DNA of 64,000 bases from Nocardia sp. BMG51109. Lineage in GTDB: Bacteria > Actinomycetota > Actinomycetes > Mycobacteriales > Mycobacteriaceae. Made by a program: the position numbers and the translations under genes. The stretch lies in the NCBI RefSeq assembly GCF_000526215.1, contig NZ_JAFQ01000004.1, forward strand, positions 7,254,001 through 7,318,000, written 5' to 3'. The notes beneath the pieces were generated by a model that saw only the letters and a list, made by a program, of their open reading frames with translations, was not told where the DNA came from and made no database searches. Positions 9,541 to 18,700 of the stretch are shown here, one piece after another. Positions within the stretch are counted from its first letter, which is position 1. The number at the start of each line of letters is the position of its first letter.

Positions 9541-9616
9541 GTTCCCGCCTCCTTACCGCCACCGCCGACCACGGTCGTCGCCCATCAATGCCGATCCTGT
9601 TACGCCGCATACCTGC

Positions 9617-12600
9617 TCATCCCTGGCCGTCCGGCAACGGCGGATCACCCGGCAGCCACGGGTCGCCCGGCCACCAGGGATCACCCGGCCACCGCGGATC
9701 CCCGGGAAATCGTGGGTCACCCTGCCACCGCGGCTCGCCCGGCTCCCGTGGCTCGCCCGGTCCCCGTGGATCGTTCGGGTCCTCGTCACCGGGGTCCTCG
9801 TCACCCGGATCCTCGTCGTCCGGACCCTCGTCGTCCGGACCCTCGTCGTCCGGACCCTCGTCGTCCGGACCCTCGTCGTCCGGACCCTCGTCGTTCGGAG
9901 TCTCCGTGGGGTCGACCCAGAAATCGCTGTCCGGCGCGTCCGGCGCGGCGAACGGATCCGGCATCGATGTGTCGAGCGCGATCTTTCTCGGCCGGGACCG
10001 GCCACTGAAGAACGGGCCGGACTCCAGTGTTCGCTCGTAACGAATGCTCTTCTCGAATGCCGCGAGCTCGGCCCGCGCGCGAGCATCGGATACGCCCAGG
10101 GGACCCAGCATCCGATCGGCATCCTGTAGCAGAGAGTTCATCCGATCGGCGATCCGCGCGTTCTCGACGGCGGCACCGGGCTGGTCGATGATGTTGCGCG
10201 CATTACGGACATCGTTACCCAGCAAATCCAGCACATTACGGGCGCCGTCGACAGGGCCGCCGAACTGATCGACGGTAGCGCGCGCATTGCGTACGTCATT
10301 ACCGAGCACATCCAAGATGTCCCGAGCCCCGGGCGCATCGGGATTGTCACGCGCCCAGCCGACCTGGGCGCCGTATTCCTCCAGCGTCGCGCGCGCAACA
10401 TCCACATCGTTGCCGTGCAGATCGACGATCCGCTGCGCCCGGTCCACCTGATCCCCGTGCTCGTCGATCGTCCCCTGCACACGATCCGCCCGATCGCGGT
10501 AATCGTCCAATGTGGTCCGCACCCGGTCCACCGTCGCCCGCGCCCTGTCGACATCGGCGCCGTGCCGGTCGATGGTGTTTCGCGCGTCACGCACATCGTT
10601 ACCCAGCACATTCAGCACATCCCGCGCGCCGTCGACAGGGCCACCGAACTCGTCGACGGTAGCGCGCGCATTGCGTACGTCATTACCGAGCACATCCAAG
10701 ATGTCCCGAGCCCCGGGCGCATCGGGATTGTCACGCGCCCAGCCGACCTGGGCGCCGTACTCCTCCAGCGTCGCGCGCGCAACATCCACATCGTTGCCGT
10801 GCAGATCGACGATCCGCTGCGCCTGATCCACCTGACGCCCGTACTCGTCCACCGTCCCCCGCGCAAGGTCCACCTGGTCACCGTGCCGGTTGAGAATGCC
10901 GCGGGCGTCGACCTGATCGGAGTGCTGATCCAACGCGGCTCGCATCCGGTCCACCGCAGCCCGCGCTGCGTCGACCTCGGCACCGTGTCGGTTGAGGGTA
11001 TTGCGCGCATCGCCGACCCGATTCAGCACATCCTGCGCATTGTCGACCGCAGGACCGTGCTCGACGATGGTGGCGCGCGCATCACGCACATCGGTGCCGA
11101 GCACCTCCAGCGTTTCCCGGGCCCCGGGCGCATCGGGATTGCCACGCGCCCAGTCGACTCGGCTGCCGTGCTCCTCCAGCGTCCCCCGCGCAACATCCAC
11201 ATCATTGCCGTGCCGGTCGACGGTCTCCTGTGCCTGACGCACTCGGCCGCCGTAGTCGTTCACCGTCGCCCGGGCACGATCCACCTCGTCGCCGTGCCGG
11301 TCGATGATGTCCTGGTGCAACTTCCGAGCATTCTCGGCGGCATCCTGTAATTCTTTCCGGGCCTTCCTCACGTCGGCGGCAGCCGTTTTCTGAGGCTCCA
11401 GAACGCCTTTTATCCGGTCCTGGTATTTCGTTATCTCGCGGTCGATATGACGCAGGTTCCCCTCGGCCGTTGCGACCTTCTTGTCCTCGGCGAAGACGTT
11501 GCGCCGGGCATCGCGGAGCTGATCCTTCAGGTCGCTTCTCGTCGCGGCATCACCCGCCTGTTTCACCTGGTTGTTCAACTCGCCGACGTTGGTGGCCACA
11601 TCCTTCTGATTCCGGCGCGCATCGGTCACTTCCTGTTGTGCGGCTACGCGATCCCTCTCCAGCCGGGTCAGATTGTCCCGAATCTGCTGCATGTCATACA
11701 GCGACCGCTCCGCCGATTGCCGAAACCCCGACCCGGCGTTCGGCCGATCATTTCCGTTCAGGCGTTGCTCGACGACCCGATTGGCCTCCTCCAGACGGTC
11801 CAGTGCCGTATTCAGCTCGGCTTGTTGTTCCCCGACCTTCCGATCGGCACCGGCCCGATCCTGTTGTGCCGGTGGCGGATCGGGCTGAGCTTGCGTGGAA
11901 CGCGGGGCGTTCGCGACATTGTCGACCAGGTGCTGGACGTTCGGGTCGTTGCGCACCCCGTCGAGCCGGGCCTGCGCCGCATCTGCCGCCGCGCGCGCTT
12001 CCTCCGCCTGTACGCGTGCGTGATCCGCGATCCGCTGTCGCGTCGTCTCATCGGCTGCCCGCCGGTCCCGGGCGTCATCGGCGCGATCCTTCGCCTCCTG
12101 CGCCTGCCGCTCGGCAACCTCCGCCTTGTGGTCGGCATTCAGTGCATCCATCTCGGCGCGGTGCCGGGTCTCCACCGCATCGCGGTGGCGATAGGAATCG
12201 TCGTGGGACTGCTGTAACGCATCGGTCTGGTCGCTGAACGGCGACGCCACCGTGCGTCCCGCACGCTCGACGCTGCCCGTCATGCGTTCGAGAGCATTCC
12301 CGTCGAGGCGACGGGCCGTCTTGTAGTCCTGCTTATGCTGTTCGAGCAGATCCTTGTGTTGCTGCTCGTAGCTCTTCGGGGGCGGCTCGCCCGTGGAATC
12401 CGCCCGGATCGGAGTGGAATTCTGCCCCGATTGCTGAGAGTTCTGCGCCTGCGAATTTCCTGGCGGAATCGACGCCGTACTCCCACCACCCCCCTGGCCC
12501 GGCAGGTGATTCGCCGCCACGTGGCTTCCCCCGAACAGGTTCGATCGATTTTCGCTCCGTGTGTTCGTCTCACCTCCACCCAGCGTGCTCGTCTGCCCCC

Positions 12601-14146
12601 CGCCCGCCGTGCTCGACTGGCCCCCGCCCACCGCGCTCGACTGGTTCACACCCGGCGTGCTCGACTGGTTCACACCCAGCGCACTCGACCCACCCTGCGC
12701 AGTCGGCTGATTACCGACCGGAGTGGTCGACCGGTCCTCGCCGAGGACTGTTACCTCGTCGGCGAAACGGACACGTCCGCTCTGGCCCGGCGTATTCGGC
12801 TGGCCCCCACCCACCGCGCTCGACTGGTTCACACCCGGCGTAGCCGTCTGACCATCACCCAGCGTGCCCGACTGCGAATTCGCCTGGCTTCCCACCGGAG
12901 TGGTTCCCGTGGTCCCACCCGTCGTGGTCCCCGACGTCCCACCCGCCGTAGTCCCCGTATTCCCACTGGGCAGAGGCAATTCGGGGTGGGCGGCCGTGAA
13001 GTCCGCGCCCGTGCCGGGGGCGGCGCCCAATTGGCCGATGCCACCGCGCACTCCGCCGATCATCGCGCCCTGTGCGGCCGCGCCGATCGCGGCCGGCCCC
13101 AGGCTCTCGGCGTAGTTGGTCCCGGTCACCACCGCGGCCAGGCCGCCACCCGCGATGGAGCTCATCATATTGGTGGTGATGGCCGCCGTCGCACCGGTGA
13201 TCGCGCCCGCCCAGCCCCGGGTCACGTCGGCGCCGTAGTGCTTGAACAGATCGGTGGACCATTTGTGGGCATAGACGGTCGGCAGGTGGTTGGCCCATTT
13301 GCCGACCGCACCCGCGCCGAACGACAGAAAGAAGTTCTGCCAGTTGAAGCTGTCGCGGTGGTCCTTGGCGATCTGAATGACCTGGACGAGGGCGTCCTCC
13401 CCGGCGGCCCAGCCGCCGAGGTTGATTCCACTCTTGACGAGCCATTCCGCGAACTCGTCGGGCATCACGTCGAAGAATTCGTGGACGCGCGGATACTTGG
13501 ACGCCGCCTGCACCGACATCAGGTCCGCGAATGTCGATTTCGGGGTGACCTGACGTACCCCGTAACCGATCGGTTTCGCGGCGAACCCACCCAGCGTGGC
13601 GGGAATTTCGGGCAGGATCGTGACGCCCTTCACGAACATTCCGGCAGGAGCCTTGGCCCAGGGAATGGATTCGATCGCCGTCATCACCTTCCGGCCCATG
13701 CCGTAGAGAAAGGCGCGGGTCGTACCTATCGCGGCGGCCTCCACCGCCGGGGCGGTCGGCGGGAACAGCCAGGCCAATGCCAGTTCTCCGGCAAGCAGCG
13801 ACAGGGAGACGATGACCGTGAGTTTGGTCTGTTCGAGATTCGTTCCGGCATTGCGGCTGGATTTGCCGATCTGCCTCATCAACTCGGCGAGATGACGGAC
13901 CGACGCGTCGCCGTCGACCAGCTTGTTCATCTCGGCTTCCACCGACTCGCGGCCGGCTCCCGCCGGATATGCCGCGGCCGCCTGGCCGTTGACGGTCTCT
14001 ATCTCGTCGACCAGCTTGTCCAGCTCGTCCGCGGCCCGCAGCCACGCATCGCCCATGGCGAACAACAGGTCTTCGTTGCCGTGCGGCCACTCGGCCCCGC
14101 CGATATACCCCAGCCAATGCAGCTCCGGGGGCAGCATGAGTGCCAT
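9617..14146 (-). CDS. Giant CpnT-like type VII substrate A with 14-residue repeats
   Basis: A 1509-residue protein. Residues 1-385 form the WXG100-like/CpnT N-terminal domain (LPPELHWLGYIGGAEWP at the start, WLFPPTAPAVEAAA near 165, then Gly/Ala-rich helices). Residues 390-560 are a linker with NQSSTPGVNQSS-type repeats. Residues 595-940 are charged coiled coil. Residues 940-1333 consist of about 28 copies of a 14-residue repeat of the form R-x-T-V-D-x-x-G-x-D-V-D-x-A. The last 110 residues are disordered with DDEGP and WPGDP repeats. CpnT of M. tuberculosis has a similar N-terminus and a C-terminal toxin; here no toxin fold is recognised. It starts four bases after the WXG100 gene, as expected for an ESX substrate pair. 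Confidence 0.72.
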   Translation of the reverse strand: MALMLPPELHWLGYIGGAEWPHGNEDLLFAMGDAWLRAADELDKLVDEIETVNGQAAAAYPAGAGRESVEAEMNKLVDGDASVRHLAELMRQIGKSSRNAGTNLEQTKLTVIVSLSLLAGELALAWLFPPTAPAVEAAAIGTTRAFLYGMGRKVMTAIESIPWAKAPAGMFVKGVTILPEIPATLGGFAAKPIGYGVRQVTPKSTFADLMSVQAASKYPRVHEFFDVMPDEFAEWLVKSGINLGGWAAGEDALVQVIQIAKDHRDSFNWQNFFLSFGAGAVGKWANHLPTVYAHKWSTDLFKHYGADVTRGWAGAITGATAAITTNMMSSIAGGGLAAVVTGTNYAESLGPAAIGAAAQGAMIGGVRGGIGQLGAAPGTGADFTAAHPELPLPSGNTGTTAGGTSGTTTGGTTGTTPVGSQANSQSGTLGDGQTATPGVNQSSAVGGGQPNTPGQSGRVRFADEVTVLGEDRSTTPVGNQPTAQGGSSALGVNQSSTPGVNQSSAVGGGQSSTAGGGQTSTLGGGETNTRSENRSNLFGGSHVAANHLPGQGGGGSTASIPPGNSQAQNSQQSGQNSTPIRADSTGEPPPKSYEQQHKDLLEQHKQDYKTARRLDGNALERMTGSVERAGRTVASPFSDQTDALQQSHDDSYRHRDAVETRHRAEMDALNADHKAEVAERQAQEAKDRADDARDRRAADETTRQRIADHARVQAEEARAAADAAQARLDGVRNDPNVQHLVDNVANAPRSTQAQPDPPPAQQDRAGADRKVGEQQAELNTALDRLEEANRVVEQRLNGNDRPNAGSGFRQSAERSLYDMQQIRDNLTRLERDRVAAQQEVTDARRNQKDVATNVGELNNQVKQAGDAATRSDLKDQLRDARRNVFAEDKKVATAEGNLRHIDREITKYQDRIKGVLEPQKTAAADVRKARKELQDAAENARKLHQDIIDRHGDEVDRARATVNDYGGRVRQAQETVDRHGNDVDVARGTLEEHGSRVDWARGNPDAPGARETLEVLGTDVRDARATIVEHGPAVDNAQDVLNRVGDARNTLNRHGAEVDAARAAVDRMRAALDQHSDQVDARGILNRHGDQVDLARGTVDEYGRQVDQAQRIVDLHGNDVDVARATLEEYGAQVGWARDNPDAPGARDILDVLGNDVRNARATVDEFGGPVDGARDVLNVLGNDVRDARNTIDRHGADVDRARATVDRVRTTLDDYRDRADRVQGTIDEHGDQVDRAQRIVDLHGNDVDVARATLEEYGAQVGWARDNPDAPGARDILDVLGNDVRNARATVDQFGGPVDGARNVLDLLGNDVRNARNIIDQPGAAVENARIADRMNSLLQDADRMLGPLGVSDARARAELAAFEKSIRYERTLESGPFFSGRSRPRKIALDTSMPDPFAAPDAPDSDFWVDPTETPNDEGPDDEGPDDEGPDDEGPDDEGPDDEDPGDEDPGDEDPNDPRGPGEPREPGEPRWQGDPRFPGDPRWPGDPWWPGDPWLPGDPPLPDGQG
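9776..9900 (-). repeat. 15-bp tandem repeat encoding DDEGP
   Basis: Near the 3' end of the giant gene a 15-base unit (on the plus strand CGGACCCTCGTCGTC) occurs in five consecutive, almost identical copies from 9821 to 9895. Looser copies extend the block to about 9776. It encodes an acidic pentapeptide repeat. Being in frame and of near-perfect identity, it is a likely site of length variation. Confidence 0.85.
10150..11325 (-). repeat. 42-bp (14-residue) repeat array with a 384-bp higher-order duplication
   Basis: About 28 units of 14 codons with a conserved Gly at position 8, Val at 11 and Ala at 14. Superimposed on this, 10272-10439 is repeated at 10656-10823 with a single visible base difference, an offset of 384 bases or 128 codons. 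A third, more diverged copy lies around 11090-11230. The higher-order unit includes a longer NPDAPGA insertion once per copy. This indicates growth by recent in-frame duplication. Confidence 0.8.
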
Positions 14147-14150
14147 GCCG

Positions 14151-14456
14151 TCAGAATCCCGCGTTGTCGGTGTTCCTGATCTCGGCAGCGCCGTCGATCA
14201 TTCCCTGCCCGAATTCCCCGATGGTTTTCACCATGTCCCCACCACCGCCGAGCAGCTGCTTCCGGGACTCGATATAGCCTTCCTCACCCTCGGCGAAGCC
14301 TTTTCCGAACTTGTCGTCCCCCCAGGTTTCCTCCCCTGCCGAGCCCACTTCGTCGTTCAGCTTCGCGAAGATCGCCGCCATCTTGTCCTTGATCGACAAC
14401 ATGCTTTCTCCGGCCAGACCCAACTTCGACGGATCGATCTCTACCCGTTCCGCCAT
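14151..14456 (-). CDS. WXG100 family (ESAT-6-like) protein 1
   Basis: A 101-residue helical-hairpin protein of the ESAT-6/CFP-10 superfamily, a small substrate or partner for type VII secretion. The hairpin turn is at Trp45-Gly46 inside ETWGDDKFGKGF, followed by EGEEGY. This turn is strikingly similar to that of the second WXG100 protein at 25782 (WGKDSYGDKFTQGEQGY), so both belong to one subfamily. The ATG at 14456 was chosen because GAGGAG lies five bases upstream; the open frame extends further but that part is hydrophobic and unlike the family. It directly precedes the giant substrate A gene (four-base gap). Confidence 0.85.
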   Translation of the reverse strand: MAERVEIDPSKLGLAGESMLSIKDKMAAIFAKLNDEVGSAGEETWGDDKFGKGFAEGEEGYIESRKQLLGGGGDMVKTIGEFGQGMIDGAAEIRNTDNAGF

Positions 14457-14503
14457 CACCACTCCTCGGAAAAAGAGAACAACCAACTGCCGCAGCAACC
14501 CGA

Positions 14504-14938
14504 TCAATCATCGTGACCCGGTTTTCCCGAATCGCGCAGACTTGCCGGAAGATCGTGTGATGTCGGTGTCAGCGGAACCGATGACCCGGCGCCCGGCGCC
14601 CCCGCATCACCCGCCGTTACCGGAGTCTCCGTATCGCGGTCCAGCAATGGCCACATCATGGCGCGGCTCTTTCTCGTCACCTCCCGCGCCGCGGCCCGAA
14701 CGGCGAGCGGCAATGCCTCGGCCACTTCGGCATAGGATAAATCGACGACATCGCCGGAGAATTTCGTTTCGATGAGCACGCCGTCGGCATTCACCGTGAC
14801 CGTGATCCGGTTGTCGCATGCCGCCGCGCTCGCGGTGAGCAGTTTCCGCCGCTGTTCGAGCGCCGCGATCGCCTGCCGCCGGGCTTCGACCGCGTCCTCC
14901 GGAGTCGTCGCCACCGGCCTCGACCCGCTGTCGACCAT
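14504..14938 (-). CDS. YbaB/EspL-like protein 2
   Basis: A 144-residue YbaB-fold protein: helix, then CDNRITVTVNADGVLIETKF, then LSYAEVAEAL. The C-terminal 40 residues are Pro/Gly/Asp-rich and disordered. It is clearly paralogous to the proteins at 9034-9540 and 15261-15764, and closest to the latter (VTVNADG-L-TKF shared). The start at 14938 has GGAGG seven bases upstream. It is the first gene of the minus-strand ESX-associated operon, facing the divergent operon across a 322-bp gap. Confidence 0.72.
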   Translation of the reverse strand: MVDSGSRPVATTPEDAVEARRQAIAALEQRRKLLTASAAACDNRITVTVNADGVLIETKFSGDVVDLSYAEVAEALPLAVRAAAREVTRKSRAMMWPLLDRDTETPVTAGDAGAPGAGSSVPLTPTSHDLPASLRDSGKPGHDD

Positions 14939-15260
14939 GTCGAATCCTCCTCTCGCACAGGGCATGCCGGGAGGCCGGGCCCGCGACGCGGCGGGGTTGT
15001 CTCCCTACATCCTCAGTGGACGTTACCGCAAACGACCCCCTGACGTGGCCGGACTCGAACAACCGAACGATATCGATGACTAGCGCTTTTAACCTCGAAG
15101 TAGCAGGACGATCGATATACGTAACTGTAACGTTACCGCCCGTTGGGGGTTGCGACCTCGATGTTCGCCTCGGCTTTCCCGGAGTTGACGTGCGGTCGGG
15201 CCGCTCGCCAGTTACCCTCGGACACGGTGGTGGTTGTGGTGGACCTGGTGGAGGCTGCGG
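14939..15260. promoter_or_regulatory. Divergent promoter region of the two ESX substrate operons
   Basis: This gene-free stretch separates two oppositely transcribed operons that both begin with a YbaB-like gene. It contains CGTTACCGC at 15021-15029 and again at 15131-15139 (110 bases apart), a third GTTACC at 15211-15216, and the perfect palindrome GTAACGTTAC at 15127-15136. A TTGACG at 15185 could be a -35 element for the plus operon, but no well-spaced -10 is obvious. The repeated GTTACC sites are good candidates for a regulator controlling both operons. The middle part is noticeably less GC-rich than the flanking genes. Confidence 0.5.
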
Positions 15261-15764
15261 ATGAGCAATGAGCGACTACGGGCCGACGCTGCCATGATGA
15301 TGGAAGCATTGTCCGAGCAAATGTCGGGCATCGCCGAGATTCAGCGCAATCGAGCACAGCTCACCGCCACCGTGACCGCATGCGACAAGCGTATTTCCGT
15401 CACTGTCAATGCCGACGGCATTCTCATCCAGACCAAGTTCGCCGACGACATCAAGGACCTGACCTACGAGGAGATCGCGGCGGCCATGACCGAGGCCGTG
15501 CAGGGGGCGGCAGAGAAGGTTCAAAAGATGGGTCAAGAACTCATGGAACCGCTGAAAGCACGTAAAACGAGATTGCCGCGCCTGTCCGAGTTGCTGGAGG
15601 AAGCGCCGGACCTCGGCCATATGATGCCCACGACGCCGCCCGTATCAACCGCACCACCGGATGCCCCGGAGCGGAAACACCAGGACGATATTCCGGAGAT
15701 GGTCTACGGCGATGTCGAGACGGCCTGGCAGCCACGCTCGATCGTCAGTGACACCGATCGGTAG
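15261..15764 (+). CDS. YbaB/EspL-like protein 3
   Basis: A 167-residue YbaB-fold protein with ACDKRISVTVNADGILIQTKF in the core beta region and LTYEEIAAAM in the following helix; residues 110-167 are a disordered tail. It is the first gene of the plus-strand operon and lies 15 bases before the giant substrate B gene. The ATG at 15261 has GGAGG eight bases upstream; an alternative upstream start at 15234 would add a Trp-rich peptide and is less likely. One YbaB-like gene starts each arm of the divergent locus, which suggests each acts on its own giant neighbour. Confidence 0.72.
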   Translation: MSNERLRADAAMMMEALSEQMSGIAEIQRNRAQLTATVTACDKRISVTVNADGILIQTKFADDIKDLTYEEIAAAMTEAVQGAAEKVQKMGQELMEPLKARKTRLPRLSELLEEAPDLGHMMPTTPPVSTAPPDAPERKHQDDIPEMVYGDVETAWQPRSIVSDTDR

Positions 15765-15779
15765 GTACGGCGCTCCGAT

Positions 15780-18700
15780 ATGGGACTCTATTTGCCACCC
15801 GAACTGGAGTGGCTGGCCTGGGTCGCAGGTGGCGAATGGCCGGAGGGTGACGAGACGGTCATACGGGAGGTCTCGGCTGCCTGGAAGGATGCCGCCGAGG
15901 AGTTGCGCTCGGTCATCCCGGATATCGAAACCGCCAAGGAAATGGCGGTCCAGGCATACTCTTCCGGAGCGGGCTCCGACAGCATAGGCTCGATGTTCGA
16001 CGGAATCCTGACCGGCGAAAATTCGATGGAATCGCTCGCCAAATATATGGAGTCGATTTCCGACGCCGCCTTCGATATGGGCACGCAGGTGGAGGCCGCC
16101 AAGCTGACCGTGATCATCTCGCTGATCGCGTTGGCAATCGAGATTGCCTGGGCATGGATGTTTCCGCCGACCGCCCCGGCGGTGGAGGCGGCAGCGACCA
16201 CCACCACCCAGACGGTCGTGCGCTTCGTCGCGCGATTCCTGCAGGACAAGATCGTGCACAAGGTCCTGCAGGTCTTCGGCGATAAATTCGCCGATCTGGC
16301 CAGCGGCTGGGTGGCGAAGATTCTCGAGGGAATGCTGATCTCCGCCGGTATCGACCTGGGCGTACAGCTCGGCCAGATGGCCGGCGGTACGCGCCGGGAA
16401 TTCGACGGTACCCAATTCGGCGCCGCCGTGGCGGGCGGCGCCGCGGGCGGCGCCTTCGCCCATGGATTCGGCAACTTCCTCGGCAATCAGACCGGCAAGT
16501 TCCTCGGCGACAAGCTGTCGAATCCGTGGGTTCGAATGGGCAACGGCATGGTGGTCGGCGCCGGTGGCGGAGTCTTCGGCAATGTGGGTTACAGCCTGGG
16601 CTCCAGCATGGTCACCGGTGACTGGGCGGAGACGTTCGGCAGCGGGGCGGGCTGGGTGGGTGGCGCCGCACAGGGCGCCATCGGCGGTGGTGTCCGCGGT
16701 TTCCGCAGCGACTTCGAGGGCCCGGGTTTCAAGAATTTCGAGATCGGGCCCCTGACGGTGGATACCCCGGGATCCGGGTCCGACCACAGCAACACCCCGG
16801 CCGGCAACCCACGGTCGTGGGACAACACGAGTTTCGAGGGAGAACAGAACGCGTTCAACCCACCGCCGGGCTATAACAGTCCCGGCTCCGGCGGTGGTAG
16901 CGACTTCGGTGGGCGGCCAACGATTCCCGCCGCCGCCGGCCCGACCGGAAACGACTCCGGCGGCGGACAGGGCCCGGTGTCCCGGCCCGAAACACCGGTC
17001 CCGGGGAATTCGCCGGGCTTCGGACAGAATTCGCCCTTCGGCGGCAATGGGTTCGGTGGCGGCCAGAAGCCCTCGGACCCGGGCACCGTCAACGGCGGTA
17101 GAGATACCGTGCCGACCGCGGGCAATTCCGGCGGCAACAACCAGAGCCCGCCCGCCGCATCGAATTTCGGCGGCGGCCCGGAGTCCTCACCCTTCGGAAA
17201 CTCCGGCGGCGGCCCGCAGTCCTCACCCTTCGGAAACTCCGGCGGCGGCCCGGAATCCTCACCCTTCGGAAACTCCGGCGGCGGCCCGGAATCCTCACCC
17301 TTCGGAGAGTCCGGCGGCGACCGAACCTCCTCCACCACCGGCGATTTCGGTGACGGCAACCAGACACCCGGCAATTCCGGCGGCGACGGCAACCGGACAC
17401 CCAGTACCTTCGACGATTCCGGCAGCGACGGTAGCCGGACCCCCGACACCGTGAGCAATTACGGCGATGAGGGAAACCAGGCATCCTCCCTCACCGGAGG
17501 CGCCGGTGGTCAGCAGTCCGGCGGTGCCGGGGCGTACGCCGGTCAAGGCGGGCCACAGGCCCCCGCCTCGAATGCCCCCGCCTCGAACCCGTCCGGCGGG
17601 TACGGCGACGGCGCCGTTTCGCGGCCCAGCACGCCACCGCCGGGCGGCACCCCGGGCACGTCGTCTCCGTTCCCGGGCAGAAACGAACCCGTCAGTCCCA
17701 TCAGTCCGCTCAGCCGCAGCGGCAGCGTCGCCAGTTTCCGAACCGTCAGCAGCATCAGCAGCCTCGGCAGCGTGGAGGGCACCGGCGGCACGTCGGCGAC
17801 GAACATCCCCGGCCGCGCGGGCAGCGCGCCGGCCGGCCCGGGCCTCGGCGACGGTGGTTCGGGTTCCCGCGGCCCGCTGTCGGCCTCCTCGACCGGGCAG
17901 ACGCCCATCGACCGCTCCGCACCGCCGCCCTCGAACAGGTCCCAGCTCCCCGCGTCCAACGACGGGTCCGCCTCTCGCCCGGTCGGACCGGATGCGGACG
18001 GGGACCGTTCCTCGCGGCAAGGCTCCGGCGGCCGGCCCCTCGGCCCGGGAGCGGACGGCGACCGTGTCTCGCGAGACGGATCCGGCGGCCGCCCCGGCCC
18101 GACCGGCGGAGGCCGCGACGAGACGCAGCTGCCGCCCTACGGATCGCGCACGCCCGGCGGCGAACACGACGGCGCCGGTCTCGGCAACCTCCGCGGCGGA
18201 CCACCCGCCGACAGCGGTGGTTCGCAGGGCGGCGATCGGTCACCGCGGTGGACGCGCAATCCGGACGGCACCCTCACGGTTCGCCTGAGCGACGGCACGG
18301 AAGTGCAAGTCCAGGACGGGTTCCTGTTCGTCGGCATGCCGGGCGGCGTCGACGGCGGCGCGGCCGCACCGCACAGCTTCCGGCCGGACGGATCGGTGCG
18401 GTTCCCCGGAGCGAACGGATCGACCACCACGGTCAAGCCGAACGGAGAGGTCGAACAGCACGCGCCGAACGGAGAGAAGACGACCTACCAGCCGGACGGC
18501 ACCAAGGTCGAATCCGGGCCCGGCCGCCCGACCATGGTCACCACTCCGGACGGCACCGTGCACACCGTGCCGACCGACAAACAGGGCTGGACACGCGGCG
18601 ACGACGACGATTTCACGGTCGTCTCCCAGGACGGCACGCACCACACCGTCGACGCCGACGGAAATATCGTCGTGCGCAGGCCCGGGGACCCGCACGGCAT

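Noticed and set aside
12335..14179. A 614-codon plus-strand open frame opposite giant A
   Set aside because: Repetitive Arg/Thr-rich sequence that mirrors the repeats of the real gene; no start signal or family similarity.
15041..15070. tRNA-like T-loop (TTCGAGT on the minus strand at 15053-15059)
   Set aside because: The flanking bases cannot form a T-stem and no cloverleaf or anticodon arm could be built around it.
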